DNA of 64,000 nt from the NCBI RefSeq assembly GCF_016632365.1, contig NZ_JAEPBH010000010.1, positions 32,956 to 96,955 on the forward strand, given 5' to 3'. Source of the DNA: Tenebrionibacter intestinalis (GTDB taxonomy: Bacteria > Pseudomonadota > Gammaproteobacteria > Enterobacterales > Enterobacteriaceae). Below the pieces are notes generated by a model. The model made no database searches and was not told the DNA's origin. It was given only the letters and a program-made list of their open reading frames with translations. The position numbers were made by a program, and so were the translations under genes. This document shows, piece by piece, positions 23,926 to 33,918 of this stretch; position 1 is the first letter of the stretch, and each line of letters opens with the position of its first letter.

Positions 23926-25867
23926 ACTCGCGCGCCAGCGCGTCTATCGGATTCAGGCGCGAAGCATTGCGGGCCGGCAGCCAGCCAAACAAAACGCCTG
24001 TCAACGTTGAGCAAATAAACGCCGTCAACAGCGCCAGCGGAGAAAAGCCAATCGACCAGCCGGCTAAAAAAAGCTGTAACACAAACGCAATAAGTAAAGA
24101 AAGCGCAACGCCAATGGCGCCTCCCACCAGGCAAACCAGCACCGCTTCAATCAAAAACTGTTGCAGCACGTCGCTGGCTCTTGCGCCGACGGCCATGCGA
24201 ATGCCAATCTCCCGCGTACGCTCCGTCACCGAGACCAGCATGATATTCATCACACCGATGCCTCCCACCAGCAAAGAGATAACCGCCACCAGCGTCAGAA
24301 AAAGCTGTAACGTATGTGTGGTTCTTTCTACTGTTTTCAAGAGCTCGTCCATGTTGTAGGTAAAGAAATCGCGTTTCCCGTGGCGCAACTCCAACAGCCG
24401 GTTAAGCTGACGCTCGGCCTCCGCGCTTTCGTATCCCTCCTTCACGCGAACGGTAATAGTGTTTAGCCAGCTTTGCCCGCTGATGCGACCGGCCACCGTG
24501 CTCCAGGGCAACCAGACGCGTAAAATCTTACTGCTGCCAAACATAGACTGTTTCTCACGCGTAACGCCCGTCACCGTCGCAGGCATATTGCCAACCAGCA
24601 GCACTTCGCCTATCACGTCAGGCTTATCGGGGAACAACTGGCGACGCGTATTTTCATCAATGACCGCCACCTGGGCGCGCTTTTGCAACTGTTCTTCGTT
24701 GAAAGGTTTACCCTGGCTGAACGTCATGCCGTAAACATCAAAATACTGGCCGCTAACGCCATTCACGCTGGCCGCAGCATCGCGGTTGCCGTAACGCAGA
24801 CGCAAATTTTTAGAGATAGATGGCGTTGCCGAATGCACCCACGGCTGGCTGGCGATAGCGTTGAGATCGTCATGTTTCAACGCCTGTTGCGTGCTGGGAT
24901 CGTCATCGCCAAAATCTTTGCCGGGGTAGATGTCGATGGTGTTCGTGCCGATAGAGCGTATATCCTGAAGCACCATTTGCTGCGCGGCGTCACCAACTAT
25001 CACTATTGAGGCGACAGAAGCGATGCCGATAATAATGCCCAGCATCGTCAACAGCGTGCGCATTTTATTCGCGGCCATCGCCAGCCAGGCCATCGTAAGC
25101 GCTTCACGAAAGCTGCTAAAAAGCTGGCGCCAGGAGCTGCTTTTTCCCGCCGCGCTTTCTGTCGCAACGCGCACGCCGCCGCCGCCCGGCGCAGGATTGC
25201 TGATAAGCTCCCCATCACGAATCTCAATAATTCGCCCGGCCTGCGCCGCCACGCCCGGATCGTGCGTAACGATAATGACGGTATGGCCGCGCTGGCAGAG
25301 ATCTTTTAGCGTGGCCATCACCTCATTGCCGGAGTGCGTGTCCAGCGCGCCGGTAGGTTCATCGGCCAGAATGACCTCGCCGCCGTTCATCAGCGCACGC
25401 GCAATACTGACGCGCTGCTGCTGGCCGCCGGAAAGCTGAGAAGGGCGATAGTCGGTGCGATCCTGCAAACCAAGGCGTGTCAGCAACGCTCTGGCTCTCT
25501 TCTGCCGTTGCGCCAGCGGGATACCGGCATATACCGCCGGAACTTCCACATTCTGGCTGGCATTGAGGTGCGACAGCAAATGGTAGCGCTGGAAAATAAA
25601 CCCGAAATGCTCACGCCGCAGCCGCGCTAACTTATCCTGATCAAGCCGGGCTACATCGACGCCCGCCACGCGATAGCTGCCGCTGGTAGGCTTGTCCAGA
25701 CAGCCGATAATATTCATGAGCGTTGATTTGCCGGAACCGGAGGTACCGATAATCGCGACCATCTCTCCCGCTTCCACGCGCAGCGAAATGCCCTTAAGCA
25801 CCTCAACCTCGCTGTCGCCGGAAGGATAACTGCGCCGGATATTCTCCAGCTCAATCAGCGCACTCAT
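23924..25867 (-). CDS. macB: Macrolide export ATP-binding/permease protein MacB
   Basis: MacB is the inner-membrane ABC component of the MacAB-TolC tripartite efflux pump, which exports macrolides, enterotoxin and other compounds. It has 647 residues (E. coli 648). The N-terminal ATPase domain has Walker [10 protein letters not shown], signature LSGGQQQR and Walker [13 protein letters not shown]. It is followed by one membrane helix near residue 270, a large periplasmic domain and three C-terminal helices ([19 protein letters not shown] onward). Its start overlaps the macA stop by 4 bases, showing an operon. Confidence 0.97.
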   Translation of the reverse strand: MSALIELENIRRSYPSGDSEVEVLKGISLRVEAGEMVAIIGTSGSGKSTLMNIIGCLDKPTSGSYRVAGVDVARLDQDKLARLRREHFGFIFQRYHLLSHLNASQNVEVPAVYAGIPLAQRQKRARALLTRLGLQDRTDYRPSQLSGGQQQRVSIARALMNGGEVILADEPTGALDTHSGNEVMATLKDLCQRGHTVIIVTHDPGVAAQAGRIIEIRDGELISNPAPGGGGVRVATESAAGKSSSWRQLFSSFREALTMAWLAMAANKMRTLLTMLGIIIGIASVASIVIVGDAAQQMVLQDIRSIGTNTIDIYPGKDFGDDDPSTQQALKHDDLNAIASQPWVHSATPSISKNLRLRYGNRDAAASVNGVSGQYFDVYGMTFSQGKPFNEEQLQKRAQVAVIDENTRRQLFPDKPDVIGEVLLVGNMPATVTGVTREKQSMFGSSKILRVWLPWSTVAGRISGQSWLNTITVRVKEGYESAEAERQLNRLLELRHGKRDFFTYNMDELLKTVERTTHTLQLFLTLVAVISLLVGGIGVMNIMLVSVTERTREIGIRMAVGARASDVLQQFLIEAVLVCLVGGAIGVALSLLIAFVLQLFLAGWSIGFSPLALLTAFICSTLTGVLFGWLPARNASRLNPIDALARE

Positions 25868-26973
25868 CGAGCGTTCTCCGGCAAACGCTGACCAATTACC
25901 ACCTCATCGCCCTGCGCCAGTCCCTTCACCACTTCAACCTGCGTATCGTTGCGCATGCCGATCACCACCTCTCGCTCATGGGTTTCGCCATTGCGCAGCA
26001 CCGTCACTTTATAGCGTCGATCGCCTGTGGCGTCGCCCAGCGCGCTCAGCGGAATCGTAAGGATATCCTGCTTACCGCCAAGCTGGATATTGACCTGCGC
26101 CGTCATATCGAGACGAAGAATGCCTTTTGGGTTAGGCACTTCAAAGCGCGCATTATAAAAAATGGCGTCGTTGACTTTTTCCGGCGTCGGCAGGATATCT
26201 TTTAGCGTGCCTTCATAACGCGTTGACGGATCGCCAAGCACGGTAAACCAGGCCCGAAGGCCGGGATGCAGATGAATAACGTCCGCTTCGGATACCTGCG
26301 CTTTTACCAGCATCGTGCTCATATCAGCCAGGGTCAGAATGTTCGGCGCCTGCTGCGCGGCGATAACCGTCTGCCCCTGACGGGTCGTGATCTCAGTGAC
26401 TTCACCGGCCATAGGCGCCACAATACGCGTGTACTCAAGATTAGTTTTAGCCGTATCCAGCGAGGCCTGATTACGTTTTATTTGTGCATCAATCGTCCCA
26501 AGCTGGGCGCTTTTTACCGCAAGCTCGGTCGCCGCGCTATCGAGTTCCTGACGCGACACCGCCATTTTCTTCGCCAACGCCTGCTGTCGGCCAAGCGTAA
26601 CTTTCGCCAGCCTCATTTCCGCCTGCGCCTGCTGGCGCTGGGCGTTAAGTTCCATCAGTGTCGCTTCCACTTCTCTGATCTGGTTTTGCGCCTGTTCCGG
26701 GTCGATAACCCCCAGCAACTGACCTTTTTTCACCCGATCGCCGATTTCCACCGACAGCGTTTTTAACTGTCCGCTCACCTGCGCCCCAACGTCAACCTTA
26801 CTTAATGCGTCAAGCTTACCGGTAGCAAGTACGCTCTGGCTCAGTTCTCCCTTACGCACAATCAGCGTCTGATACTGCGGCTTCGGCGCGTTTAACTTTT
26901 TCCAGCCCCACAGCGCCAGAATAAGCCCCGCCGCCAGCAGCAGCCAGTAGAACTTTTTCATTCTGAATTTCAT
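25864..26973 (-). CDS. macA: Macrolide efflux periplasmic adaptor MacA
   Basis: MacA is the HlyD-family membrane fusion protein that links MacB to TolC. It has an N-terminal membrane anchor ([19 protein letters not shown]), lipoyl-like halves ([18 protein letters not shown] and [19 protein letters not shown]), a long helical hairpin at about 95-170 and beta-barrel domains. The start at 26973 (369 residues) is preferred because the AGGAAGG site is six bases ahead of it; the ATG two codons upstream abuts that site. It overlaps macB by 4 bases. Confidence 0.95.
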   Translation of the reverse strand: MKFRMKKFYWLLLAAGLILALWGWKKLNAPKPQYQTLIVRKGELSQSVLATGKLDALSKVDVGAQVSGQLKTLSVEIGDRVKKGQLLGVIDPEQAQNQIREVEATLMELNAQRQQAQAEMRLAKVTLGRQQALAKKMAVSRQELDSAATELAVKSAQLGTIDAQIKRNQASLDTAKTNLEYTRIVAPMAGEVTEITTRQGQTVIAAQQAPNILTLADMSTMLVKAQVSEADVIHLHPGLRAWFTVLGDPSTRYEGTLKDILPTPEKVNDAIFYNARFEVPNPKGILRLDMTAQVNIQLGGKQDILTIPLSALGDATGDRRYKVTVLRNGETHEREVVIGMRNDTQVEVVKGLAQGDEVVIGQRLPENAR

Positions 26974-27143
26974 TCGCATCCTTCCTGATGAACCCTTTTA
27001 CCCTTGATTCAGCGTCGTAAAATTAAAATCGTTCGTGAAGAAACTGTTTATGTTATGCATCAGTCGCCATAGCGCCGTTTTTCTTCAGGCGCCGCAAGTT
27101 TAAGCCGCACGCGCGGGGGATACCAGCGTGAAAGCGGTTTTAA

Positions 27144-27169
27144 CGTAAAGAGGCCCGGTAACGGGCCTC
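27144..27169 (-). terminator. Rho-independent terminator of ybjD
   Basis: On the minus strand the stem gaggcccg / cgggcctc is followed by ttta. A remnant of the 141-bp element lies between this stem and ybjD. Confidence 0.75.
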
Positions 27170-27170
27170 A

Positions 27171-27191
27171 CAGATTGTTGACAAAGAAGGA
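27171..27191. mobile_element. Remnant of the 141-bp element (left end only)
   Basis: Twenty-one bases, cagattgttgacaaagaag plus two, match the left end of the element, again one base from a terminator stem. After 27191 the sequence diverges completely, so the remaining 120 bp have been lost or replaced. Confidence 0.65.
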
Positions 27192-27231
27192 GAAGGCATT
27201 ACGGGCGCCTGCCCGATGCGTTAAAAAGCGG

Positions 27232-28890
27232 CTAATCAGCGCGCCCGCGCGCCAGCCAGACCACGCGTGAGAACATTTTACGCATCAGCGGCGGCACCGC
27301 CTCAACCCCTCGCCGTTCCGCCTCCATCGCCACCTCCAGCGCCAGATCCGGCTTTGATGAACGATGAATAGCCTTAGTAATCACCCGACGCATGTTCATT
27401 GCCACCCCTTGCGGAATTTGCGCCACGCGGTGGTAGACGTTATCGAACCCCTGACGATACATGAAATGTTCCATGTCCAGCGCAGGCAACAGCGTCAGGC
27501 GCTCGCGCTCCTGCGCGCTGTTTTGTTCAAGCAGGCCACGCACGGTAGCCGCATATTTTTTTCCGGCCTCGTCGCCGTCTGCCAGCACGTGCCATTCGAT
27601 TCCCATACGCCGGGCAAATTTAATCAGCGGCCTTAACCCACACTGGGCAAACTCAATCACCTTTACCCCTTCTGCATCGAAGCGGTAACCGCACTGGCGC
27701 GCCAGCTCGTTCATGACCCACACCTCCGTCTCCCCCTCCACCAGCAGCCAGCAGCGGGCGAAAAGCGAGGACGGGCGGTTAAAGCGAATATGAAAGGCGA
27801 TACGGCGGCTGTCTTCCGCATTCATTCCCCCCGGCCCCAGCCGCCAGGCGGCTACGCGCCCGGATTCACGCACTAACCTGCACACCTGCTCTATCGGCGT
27901 CAGCGACAGCAGTTCGCCGGAGTTGGTCGTCACCACTTTTTGCAACGGCAGCAGGTTTAGCAAATGCCAGGCCACAGAGAGCATAATCGGATGCAGCCGC
28001 GTTTCCGGATCTTCCACCAGCACCAGGGGACGAGCGCCGCGATCGAGCCTGACGCTGCCTTTGGCCTGTAGCAGCATGGAAAACATTCCCAGTAAAATCA
28101 TGCGATGCGCTCGCCCGTTCGGCTTGTCTATCATGCGGTTGATATCGTCAAGGTAGCGCCAGCCGCGCCGCTCGTCATGAGAACGTTTGCGCTGCTGGCG
28201 CGGTATATGCGGGTTGACGCCCTGCTCAATAAAATAGTGCTCCAGTAGTTGCGCCATAGCCGACAATCCCTGCCGCAGTTGAGCGTCGCTTAACTGCTGC
28301 GGCCTTGCAGCCAGTTGGCGCGCCAGCCGCGCCAACTCACGCTCGTTGACGCCGTCGCCTGCGCCGCCCGGTATCGACCCGCCGCGTACGCGCCGCGTAA
28401 AACGCGCGTCGCGCAAACGCAGCACCGGATTAAGCCGCACAATATGGCGCGCGATGCGATCGATGTCTTTTAGCGCCAGCGCCTCGCCGCGCTCGTCAAG
28501 AAAACTGCGCAGCGTCATCACTTCGCCGCAATCGCCAAGCTCGCCTTCCAGCCGATAATAAATACGCTGGTAGCCATCTTCACAGGCATTCCAGACCTCG
28601 CTTAGCCCGCGATAGCGGCGCCTGCGCATCTGGCCGGGTGTGGTTTCGCGAAACGTCAGGATAATATGCAAATGGCGCTCACGGTTTTCCTGCTCCCCCT
28701 GAGGAAAATAGAAATCATCGCCATCAAAAGCATACAGCGTATCCCGCGGCGCAAGTAGCAGCGTCAGGGCATCCAGCAGGCTCGATTTTCCCCAGGCGTT
28801 TTCGCCAATCAGTACGGTATTTTGCTCAAGCAGCAAAGACAAACGATAAATACCGCGAAACCCTGCAACTTCAACGCGCTCAAGAAACAT
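27232..28890 (-). CDS. ybjD: OLD-family ATP-dependent endonuclease YbjD
   Basis: The 552-residue protein equals the E. coli YbjD length. It has an N-terminal SMC/RecF-like ATPase domain with Walker A GENAWGKSSLLDALTLLL near residue 30, and a C-terminal TOPRIM domain with the acidic motifs LVEGETEVW and VLADGDEAGKKYAATV. Overcoming-lysogenization-defect proteins of this type are nucleases; the physiological role of YbjD is not established. A gggggag site precedes the start. ybjX, found between macA and ybjD in E. coli, is absent. Confidence 0.94.
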   Translation of the reverse strand: MFLERVEVAGFRGIYRLSLLLEQNTVLIGENAWGKSSLLDALTLLLAPRDTLYAFDGDDFYFPQGEQENRERHLHIILTFRETTPGQMRRRRYRGLSEVWNACEDGYQRIYYRLEGELGDCGEVMTLRSFLDERGEALALKDIDRIARHIVRLNPVLRLRDARFTRRVRGGSIPGGAGDGVNERELARLARQLAARPQQLSDAQLRQGLSAMAQLLEHYFIEQGVNPHIPRQQRKRSHDERRGWRYLDDINRMIDKPNGRAHRMILLGMFSMLLQAKGSVRLDRGARPLVLVEDPETRLHPIMLSVAWHLLNLLPLQKVVTTNSGELLSLTPIEQVCRLVRESGRVAAWRLGPGGMNAEDSRRIAFHIRFNRPSSLFARCWLLVEGETEVWVMNELARQCGYRFDAEGVKVIEFAQCGLRPLIKFARRMGIEWHVLADGDEAGKKYAATVRGLLEQNSAQERERLTLLPALDMEHFMYRQGFDNVYHRVAQIPQGVAMNMRRVITKAIHRSSKPDLALEVAMEAERRGVEAVPPLMRKMFSRVVWLARGRAD

Positions 28891-29325
28891 GAACTCCCCC
28901 TGTCGCCTGTTATTTTTTATCCGCCTTTTATTACATATAACGCAAAATATAGCGAACCCCTGCTCGTGAGAATATTCACGTGTCCGATATGTCTAATGGA
29001 TTAAAAAGATCCTCCCATTCATGCTAAGGAGATATCCGGGAGAAACAATATCGCATCCGAAAAACAAAATTAATCACCGGCGGATATTTCCCATTTGCAG
29101 GCGGCATCGCTATTTTCAGACGGTTAATATTTGCGAAAGCGCGTCATGCACATTGCTTTAAAACAAACAAGTGGAATATATTACGCAGGCCGGGGCGGAG
29201 CTGCGTTTTAAACTATGGATAACATTCGCCTGCGCCCCAACGGCGAAGGTAAGCAATGACCGGGATAGTGTTGCTTCACTTATCCTGCCTCGGACATTGT
29301 CTCATTATTTATACAGAGGTAGTTT
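28891..29325. promoter_or_regulatory. Divergent ybjD/aqpZ regulatory region
   Basis: These 435 bp are AT-rich and carry no gene. A short palindrome, gtgagaatattcac, lies near 28965 and a ttcgcc / ggcgaa hairpin near 29228-29250. No promoter hexamers of good quality stand out. Confidence 0.45.
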
Positions 29326-30021
29326 ATGTTCAGAAAATTAGCAGCCGAATTCTTTGGAACCTTTTGGCTGGTATTCGGTGGCTGTGGCAGCGCGGTGCTT
29401 GCAGCCGCTTATCCGCAATTAGGCATTGGCTTTGCGGGTGTTGCGCTGGCGTTTGGCTTAACCGTCCTGACAATGGCTTATGCCGTAGGCCATATTTCCG
29501 GCGGTCATTTTAATCCGGCGGTTACGCTCGGTTTATGGGCCGGCGGTCGTTTCGCAGCGAAAGACGTTATCGGCTATATCGTCGCTCAGGTAATAGGCGG
29601 TATCGCCGCAGCGGCCGTTTTGTACGTGATTGCCAGCGGCAAAGCCGGCTTTGACGTCGCAGCAAGCGGTTTCGCCTCTAACGGCTTTGGCGAACATTCA
29701 CCGGATAATTACTCCATGTTGTCCGCCATCGTGATCGAAATTGTTCTGACCTGTGGCTTCCTGATGGTTATCCTGGGCTCTACCGATAAGTTCGCGCCGG
29801 CAGGCTTCGCGCCAATCGCTATCGGCCTGGCGCTGACGCTTATCCACCTTATCAGCATTCCGGTCACCAATACGTCCGTTAACCCGGCACGCAGCACCGC
29901 TGTTGCTATTTTCCAGGGCGGCTGGGCGTTACAGCAACTGTGGCTGTTCTGGGTGATGCCTATCGTTGGCGGTATCCTGGGCGGCTTTATCTATCGCAAT
30001 CTGCTGGAAAAACGCAGCTAA
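29326..30021 (+). CDS. aqpZ: Aquaporin Z
   Basis: AqpZ is the inner-membrane water channel. The 231-residue product has six membrane helices and the two hemichannel motifs, [11 protein letters not shown] near residue 63 and [11 protein letters not shown] near 186. The conserved fourth-loop segment [20 protein letters not shown] is present. A gagg site precedes the start. It is divergent from ybjD and followed by a weak terminator before lysO. Confidence 0.98.
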   Translation: MFRKLAAEFFGTFWLVFGGCGSAVLAAAYPQLGIGFAGVALAFGLTVLTMAYAVGHISGGHFNPAVTLGLWAGGRFAAKDVIGYIVAQVIGGIAAAAVLYVIASGKAGFDVAASGFASNGFGEHSPDNYSMLSAIVIEIVLTCGFLMVILGSTDKFAPAGFAPIAIGLALTLIHLISIPVTNTSVNPARSTAVAIFQGGWALQQLWLFWVMPIVGGILGGFIYRNLLEKRS

Positions 30022-30028
30022 GTTTGCC

Positions 30029-30060
30029 GCAGGGGCAGCGCCGCTGGCCCCTGCTCCTTT
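30029..30060 (+). terminator. Probable terminator of aqpZ
   Basis: Stem gcaggggc / gcccctgc, followed by the weak T-tract tccttt. It begins 8 bp after the aqpZ stop. Confidence 0.55.
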
Positions 30061-30066
30061 CCCCTG

Positions 30067-30087
30067 AATGAGTCAACTTTACTCATT
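30067..30087. promoter_or_regulatory. Inverted repeat upstream of lysO, possible operator
   Basis: Perfect 7-bp arms aatgagt / actcatt with a 7-base spacer lie about 60 bp upstream of lysO. E. coli lysO (ybjE) is repressed by ArgR, and the flanking TGAAT and TTTCA bases loosely resemble ARG-box halves, but this is not a clean ARG box. The role is inferred. Confidence 0.3.
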
Positions 30088-30145
30088 TCATCAGGTTGTG
30101 TAGTGTCTGTGCCTCTTATTATTTTCTGCAAGGAACAGCCGTGCC

Positions 30146-31042
30146 ATGTTGTCCGGTTTGCTAATTATTCTTATTCCGCTGTTTATTGGTTACCTTATCC
30201 CGCTGCGTCAAACGTCAACAATAACGTTCATCAACCGCATGCTAAGCTGGATTGTGTACGCCATCCTTTTTTTCATGGGCATCAGCCTGGCTTTCCTTGA
30301 GAACCTCAACAGCAATCTGCTGGCCATCCTGCGCTATTCCACCGTCAGCATTATCGTCATTATGGCGTTTAATACCGCAGGCCTGCTGCTGCTGGAACGC
30401 GCCTCGCCGTGGCGGCACCCGCACCGCCAGGAAAAACTCCCTTCACGTATAGCTATGGCGCTGGAGTCGCTGAAACTGTGCGGCGTTGTGCTGGCCGGGT
30501 TTGCGCTCGGACTAAGCGGTATGGCATGGCTACGCCACGCCACCGCCGCCAGTGAATATACGCTGATTTTTTTGCTGTTCCTGATAGGCATTCAATTACG
30601 CAGCAGCGGCATGACCGTGCGTCAGATCCTGCTTAACCGCCGCGGTACGCAAATCGCGCTGGTTGTGGTGGCGACCTCGCTACTGGCGGGCGCGGTTAAC
30701 GCCGTGCTGCTTGGCCTGCCGCTGAAAACCGGGCTGGCAATGGCATCCGGCTATGGCTGGTACTCTCTTTCCGGAATACTGATGACAGAGTCTTACGGGC
30801 CGGTAATCGGTAGCGCTACCTTTTTTAACGATCTACTGCGCGAGTTGCTGGCGATAATGCTGATTCCCTCCCTTGCCCAGCGCAGTCGCTGCGCCGCGCT
30901 GGGGCTGTGCGGCGCCACGTCAATGGATTTTACTCTGCCTGTATTGCAACGCAGCGGCGGCGTGGATATGGTTCCTCCCGCTATTGTGCATGGTTTTTTG
31001 CTAAGCCTGGTCGTGCCTTTACTGATGGCGCTGTTCGCGTAA
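30146..31042 (+). CDS. lysO: L-lysine exporter LysO (YbjE)
   Basis: LysO is an inner-membrane exporter of lysine (and of the toxic analogue thialysine). The product has 298 residues (E. coli 299) with about eight hydrophobic segments. Family text includes KLPSRIAMALESLKLCGVV, ASGYGWYSLSGILMTESYGPVIGSATFFNDL and LGLCGATSMDFTLPVLQR. An aagga site is 11 bases ahead of the ATG. A ggcggca / tgccgcc hairpin follows the gene. Confidence 0.95.
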   Translation: MLSGLLIILIPLFIGYLIPLRQTSTITFINRMLSWIVYAILFFMGISLAFLENLNSNLLAILRYSTVSIIVIMAFNTAGLLLLERASPWRHPHRQEKLPSRIAMALESLKLCGVVLAGFALGLSGMAWLRHATAASEYTLIFLLFLIGIQLRSSGMTVRQILLNRRGTQIALVVVATSLLAGAVNAVLLGLPLKTGLAMASGYGWYSLSGILMTESYGPVIGSATFFNDLLRELLAIMLIPSLAQRSRCAALGLCGATSMDFTLPVLQRSGGVDMVPPAIVHGFLLSLVVPLLMALFA

Positions 31043-31052
31043 GAAAACGCCC

Positions 31053-31074
31053 TGGCGGCACACATCTGCCGCCA
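31053..31074 (+). terminator. Hairpin at the end of lysO
   Basis: Eight-bp stem tggcggca / tgccgcca with a 6-base loop, 10 bp after the lysO stop. No T-run follows, so it may protect the mRNA end more than terminate. Confidence 0.45.
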
Positions 31075-31150
31075 AAATTGCGTTAAATCAATTTCTCATC
31101 AAATTCCCTGACAAAGCGCTTTTCTCCACGCAAGCAGAGTTTTAACCTTA

Positions 31151-31174
31151 AAGATGCATATTAAATATAACTTT
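31151..31174. promoter_or_regulatory. NsrR operator upstream of hcp
   Basis: The sequence aagatgcatat-taaatataacttt matches the NsrR inverted repeat (consensus half AAGATGCATTT) in its left half and partly in its right half. It lies 12 bp upstream of the hcp start. NsrR represses hcp-hcr in E. coli and is relieved by nitric oxide. Confidence 0.65.
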
Positions 31175-31185
31175 AAGGTGTCATC

Positions 31186-32838
31186 ATGTTTTGCGTGCAA
31201 TGTGAACAAACTATTCGTACTCCGGCAGGCGACGGCTGCTCTTATGCTCAGGGCATGTGTGGTAAAACCGCCCAAACGTCCGACCTTCAGGATCTGCTGA
31301 TTGCAACGCTCCAGGGCCTGTCTGCCTGGGCTGTCAAGGCGCGTGAGCTGAACATTATCGACCATGAGGCGGACAGCTTCGCCCCGCGAGCGTTCTTCTC
31401 AACCCTTACCAATGTTAACTTCGATTCCCCGCGTATTGTGGGCTACGCCCGCCAGGCCATTGCCCTGCGCGAATCCCTGAAAGCGCGCAGCCTGAAGGCC
31501 GATGCCACCGCTCGCGTCGACAACCCGATGGCTGATCTGCTGCTTGTCAGCGACGATCTCGGCGAACTTCAGCGTCAGGCGGAAAACTTCACGCCAAACC
31601 GCGACAAGGCCGATATCGGCGAAGATATTCTTGGTCTGCGCCTGCTGTGCCTGTATGGCCTGAAAGGCGCGGCCGCATACATGGAGCACGCCCACGTGCT
31701 CGATCAGTACGATAATGAAATTTACGCGGAATATCACCGCATCATGGCATGGCTCGGCACCTGGCCTTCCGACATGAACGCCCTGCTTGAATGCGCCATG
31801 CAGATAGGCCAGATGAATTTCAAAGTCATGAGCATCCTGGACGCCGGTGAAACCAGTAAGTACGGCCACCCGACCCCGACTCAGGTAAATGTAAAACCGG
31901 TCGCAGGTAAAGCGATTCTGATTTCCGGTCACGATCTGCGCGATCTCTACGACCTGCTGGTGCAGACCGAAGGCACGGGCGTGAACGTTTACACCCACGG
32001 TGAAATGCTGCCGGCGCACGGCTACCCGGAACTGCGCAAGTTCAAACACCTGGTCGGCAACTACGGCAGCGGCTGGCAGAACCAGCAGGTAGAATTCGCC
32101 CGCTTCCCTGGTCCTGTCATCATGACGTCTAACTGCATCATCGATCCGACCGTGGGCGCTTACGATGACCGTATCTGGACGCGCAGCATCGTCGGCTGGC
32201 CGGGCGTAAGCCATCTCGAAGGTCACGATTTCAGCCCGGTTATCGCCCAGGCGCAGCAGATGAGCGGTTTCCAGTACAGCGAAATTGAACATCTGATTAC
32301 CGTTGGCTTCGGCCGTCAAACCCTGCTCAGCGCCGCTGATTCGCTTATCGATCTGGTTAGCCGTAAAAAGCTGCGCCACATTTTCCTCGTAGGCGGCTGT
32401 GACGGCGCACGCGAAGAGCGCAGTTATTTCACCGACTTCGCCACCAGCGTGCCGAACGACTGCCTGATTCTGACGCTCGCCTGCGGTAAATATCGCTTCA
32501 ACAAGCTGGACTTCGGCAACATCGAAGGTCTGCCGCGTCTGATTGACGCCGGTCAGTGTAATGACTCCTATTCAGCCATTATTCTTGCCGTTACCCTTGC
32601 TGAAAAACTCGGCTGCGGCGTAAATGATCTGCCGCTGAGCCTGGTGCTTTCCTGGTTCGAACAGAAAGCGATTGTGGTATTGCTGACGCTGCTGTCTCTC
32701 GGTGTGAAAAATATCGTCACCGGGCCAACCGCGCCTGGTTTCTTCACCCCGAATCTACTGGCTATCCTCAACGAGAAATTTGGCCTGCGCCAGGTCACCA
32801 CCGTTGAGCAGGACATGCAGCAACTGATGAGCGCATAA
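31186..32838 (+). CDS. hcp: Hydroxylamine reductase / hybrid cluster protein
   Basis: Hcp holds a 4Fe-4S (or 2Fe-2S) cluster and the 4Fe-2S-2O hybrid cluster; it acts as an NO reductase and S-nitrosylase in anaerobic cells. It has 550 residues as in E. coli. N-terminal cluster cysteines are at 3, 6, 18 and 25. Hybrid-cluster ligands lie in [35 protein letters not shown] and [10 protein letters not shown]. An aaggtg site is 5 bases upstream. It is followed at once by its reductase hcr. Confidence 0.98.
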   Translation: MFCVQCEQTIRTPAGDGCSYAQGMCGKTAQTSDLQDLLIATLQGLSAWAVKARELNIIDHEADSFAPRAFFSTLTNVNFDSPRIVGYARQAIALRESLKARSLKADATARVDNPMADLLLVSDDLGELQRQAENFTPNRDKADIGEDILGLRLLCLYGLKGAAAYMEHAHVLDQYDNEIYAEYHRIMAWLGTWPSDMNALLECAMQIGQMNFKVMSILDAGETSKYGHPTPTQVNVKPVAGKAILISGHDLRDLYDLLVQTEGTGVNVYTHGEMLPAHGYPELRKFKHLVGNYGSGWQNQQVEFARFPGPVIMTSNCIIDPTVGAYDDRIWTRSIVGWPGVSHLEGHDFSPVIAQAQQMSGFQYSEIEHLITVGFGRQTLLSAADSLIDLVSRKKLRHIFLVGGCDGAREERSYFTDFATSVPNDCLILTLACGKYRFNKLDFGNIEGLPRLIDAGQCNDSYSAIILAVTLAEKLGCGVNDLPLSLVLSWFEQKAIVVLLTLLSLGVKNIVTGPTAPGFFTPNLLAILNEKFGLRQVTTVEQDMQQLMSA

Positions 32839-32848
32839 GGAAAAGATG

Positions 32849-33817
32849 ATGACAATGCCTACTTCTCTGTGCCCGTATCGTATGCAGGTACACCACATTA
32901 AGCAGGAAACGCCGGATGTCTGGACGCTGTCGCTGTTCTGCCACGATGCATGGCCATACGAAGCAGGCCAGCACGCGCTGGTCAGCATCCGTAACTCAGC
33001 CGACACGCTGCGTGCTTACACCATCTCTTCCACGCCGGGCGTTAGCCCGTTCATCACGCTGACCGTGCGCCGCATCAACGGCGGCGCCGGTTCTCAGTGG
33101 CTGACGCGTGAAGTAAAACGCGGCGATTACCTGTGGCTTTCTGCGCCGCAGGGCGATTTTACCTGCGCCGCGCATCCGGCCGGGCGCTACCTGCTGCTGG
33201 CCGCCGGTTGCGGCGTAACGCCGATTATGTCTATGCGCCGCTGGCTGGCGAAATACAGCCCGATGACGGACGTCGAAGTCATCTACTGCACCCGTTCGCC
33301 GCAGGACGTTATCTTCGCTGACGAATGGCGCGCCTTCCCGGTTACGCTGTTCGCTGAAGAGGGCGCGGCCCAGGGCTTCATTCCCGGACGTATCACGCGC
33401 GAGCACCTGGCTTGCATTCCTCACCTCAAAGATCGTACCGTCATGGCCTGCGGCCCGGCGCCGTGGATGGAATTTGTTGAAGAGCAGGTGAAATCTCTCG
33501 GCGTAACCCGCTTCTGGAAAGAGAAATTCTTCACGCCGAGCGCCGCGCCGGCGACCAGCGGCCTGAAGATCTCCACCCTGCAGCCGGTACGCGAGTTCTA
33601 TGCGCCGGTAGGCGCTACGCTGCTTGAAGCAATGGAAAGCAATAAGGTGGCGGTCAACGCGGCCTGTCGCGCGGGCGTCTGCGGCTGCTGTAAAACGAAA
33701 GTCGCTTCCGGCGATTATACGGTTTCCAGCACAGCAACGCTCACCGAACAGGAAATCGCAGACGGCTACGTACTCGCCTGCTCCTGCCACCCGAAAAGCG
33801 ATCTGGTGCTCGCCTGA
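32849..33817 (+). CDS. hcr: NADH oxidoreductase Hcr
   Basis: Hcr passes electrons from NADH through FAD and a 2Fe-2S cluster to Hcp. The FAD-binding motif LRAYTISSTPG is near residue 55, the NAD domain starts at LLLAAGCGVTPIMSM, and the C-terminal plant-type ferredoxin domain has CRAGVCGCCKTKV plus a distal cysteine in VLACSCHP. The start at 32849 gives MTMPTSLCPYRMQVHHI and 322 residues like E. coli; an ATG one codon earlier is closer to the aagga site. It lies 10 bp after hcp. Confidence 0.97.
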   Translation: MTMPTSLCPYRMQVHHIKQETPDVWTLSLFCHDAWPYEAGQHALVSIRNSADTLRAYTISSTPGVSPFITLTVRRINGGAGSQWLTREVKRGDYLWLSAPQGDFTCAAHPAGRYLLLAAGCGVTPIMSMRRWLAKYSPMTDVEVIYCTRSPQDVIFADEWRAFPVTLFAEEGAAQGFIPGRITREHLACIPHLKDRTVMACGPAPWMEFVEEQVKSLGVTRFWKEKFFTPSAAPATSGLKISTLQPVREFYAPVGATLLEAMESNKVAVNAACRAGVCGCCKTKVASGDYTVSSTATLTEQEIADGYVLACSCHPKSDLVLA

Positions 33818-33824
33818 GCCTTAC

Positions 33825-33844
33825 GCCGCCCCGGTCGGGGCGGC
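33825..33844 (+). terminator. Hairpin terminator of hcp-hcr
   Basis: Perfect 8-bp GC stem gccgcccc / ggggcggc with a 4-base loop, 7 bp after the hcr stop, followed by acattt. Confidence 0.65.
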
Positions 33845-33875
33845 ACATTTCGCCTCCTCTCACGCTCCCCGTCAA

Positions 33876-33885
33876 CTACGCTTAA
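33876..33885 (+). promoter_or_regulatory. Sigma-S type -10 element of poxB
   Basis: ctacgcttaa matches the extended sigma-S -10 consensus (CTAYRCTTAA) exactly. It lies about 34 bp upstream of poxB. PoxB is a stationary-phase, RpoS-dependent enzyme in E. coli. Confidence 0.65.
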
Positions 33886-33918
33886 TCGCATCATCCAGAC
33901 GTTAATACAGGAGATGTG

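Noticed and set aside
29256..29513. 85-codon frame starting upstream of aqpZ
   Set aside because: It overlaps the aqpZ start in another frame and has no family; the aqpZ start is well supported.
31399..32379. 326-codon open frame antisense to hcp
   Set aside because: The complementary strand is the invariant hcp coding sequence; the composition is that of an antisense shadow.
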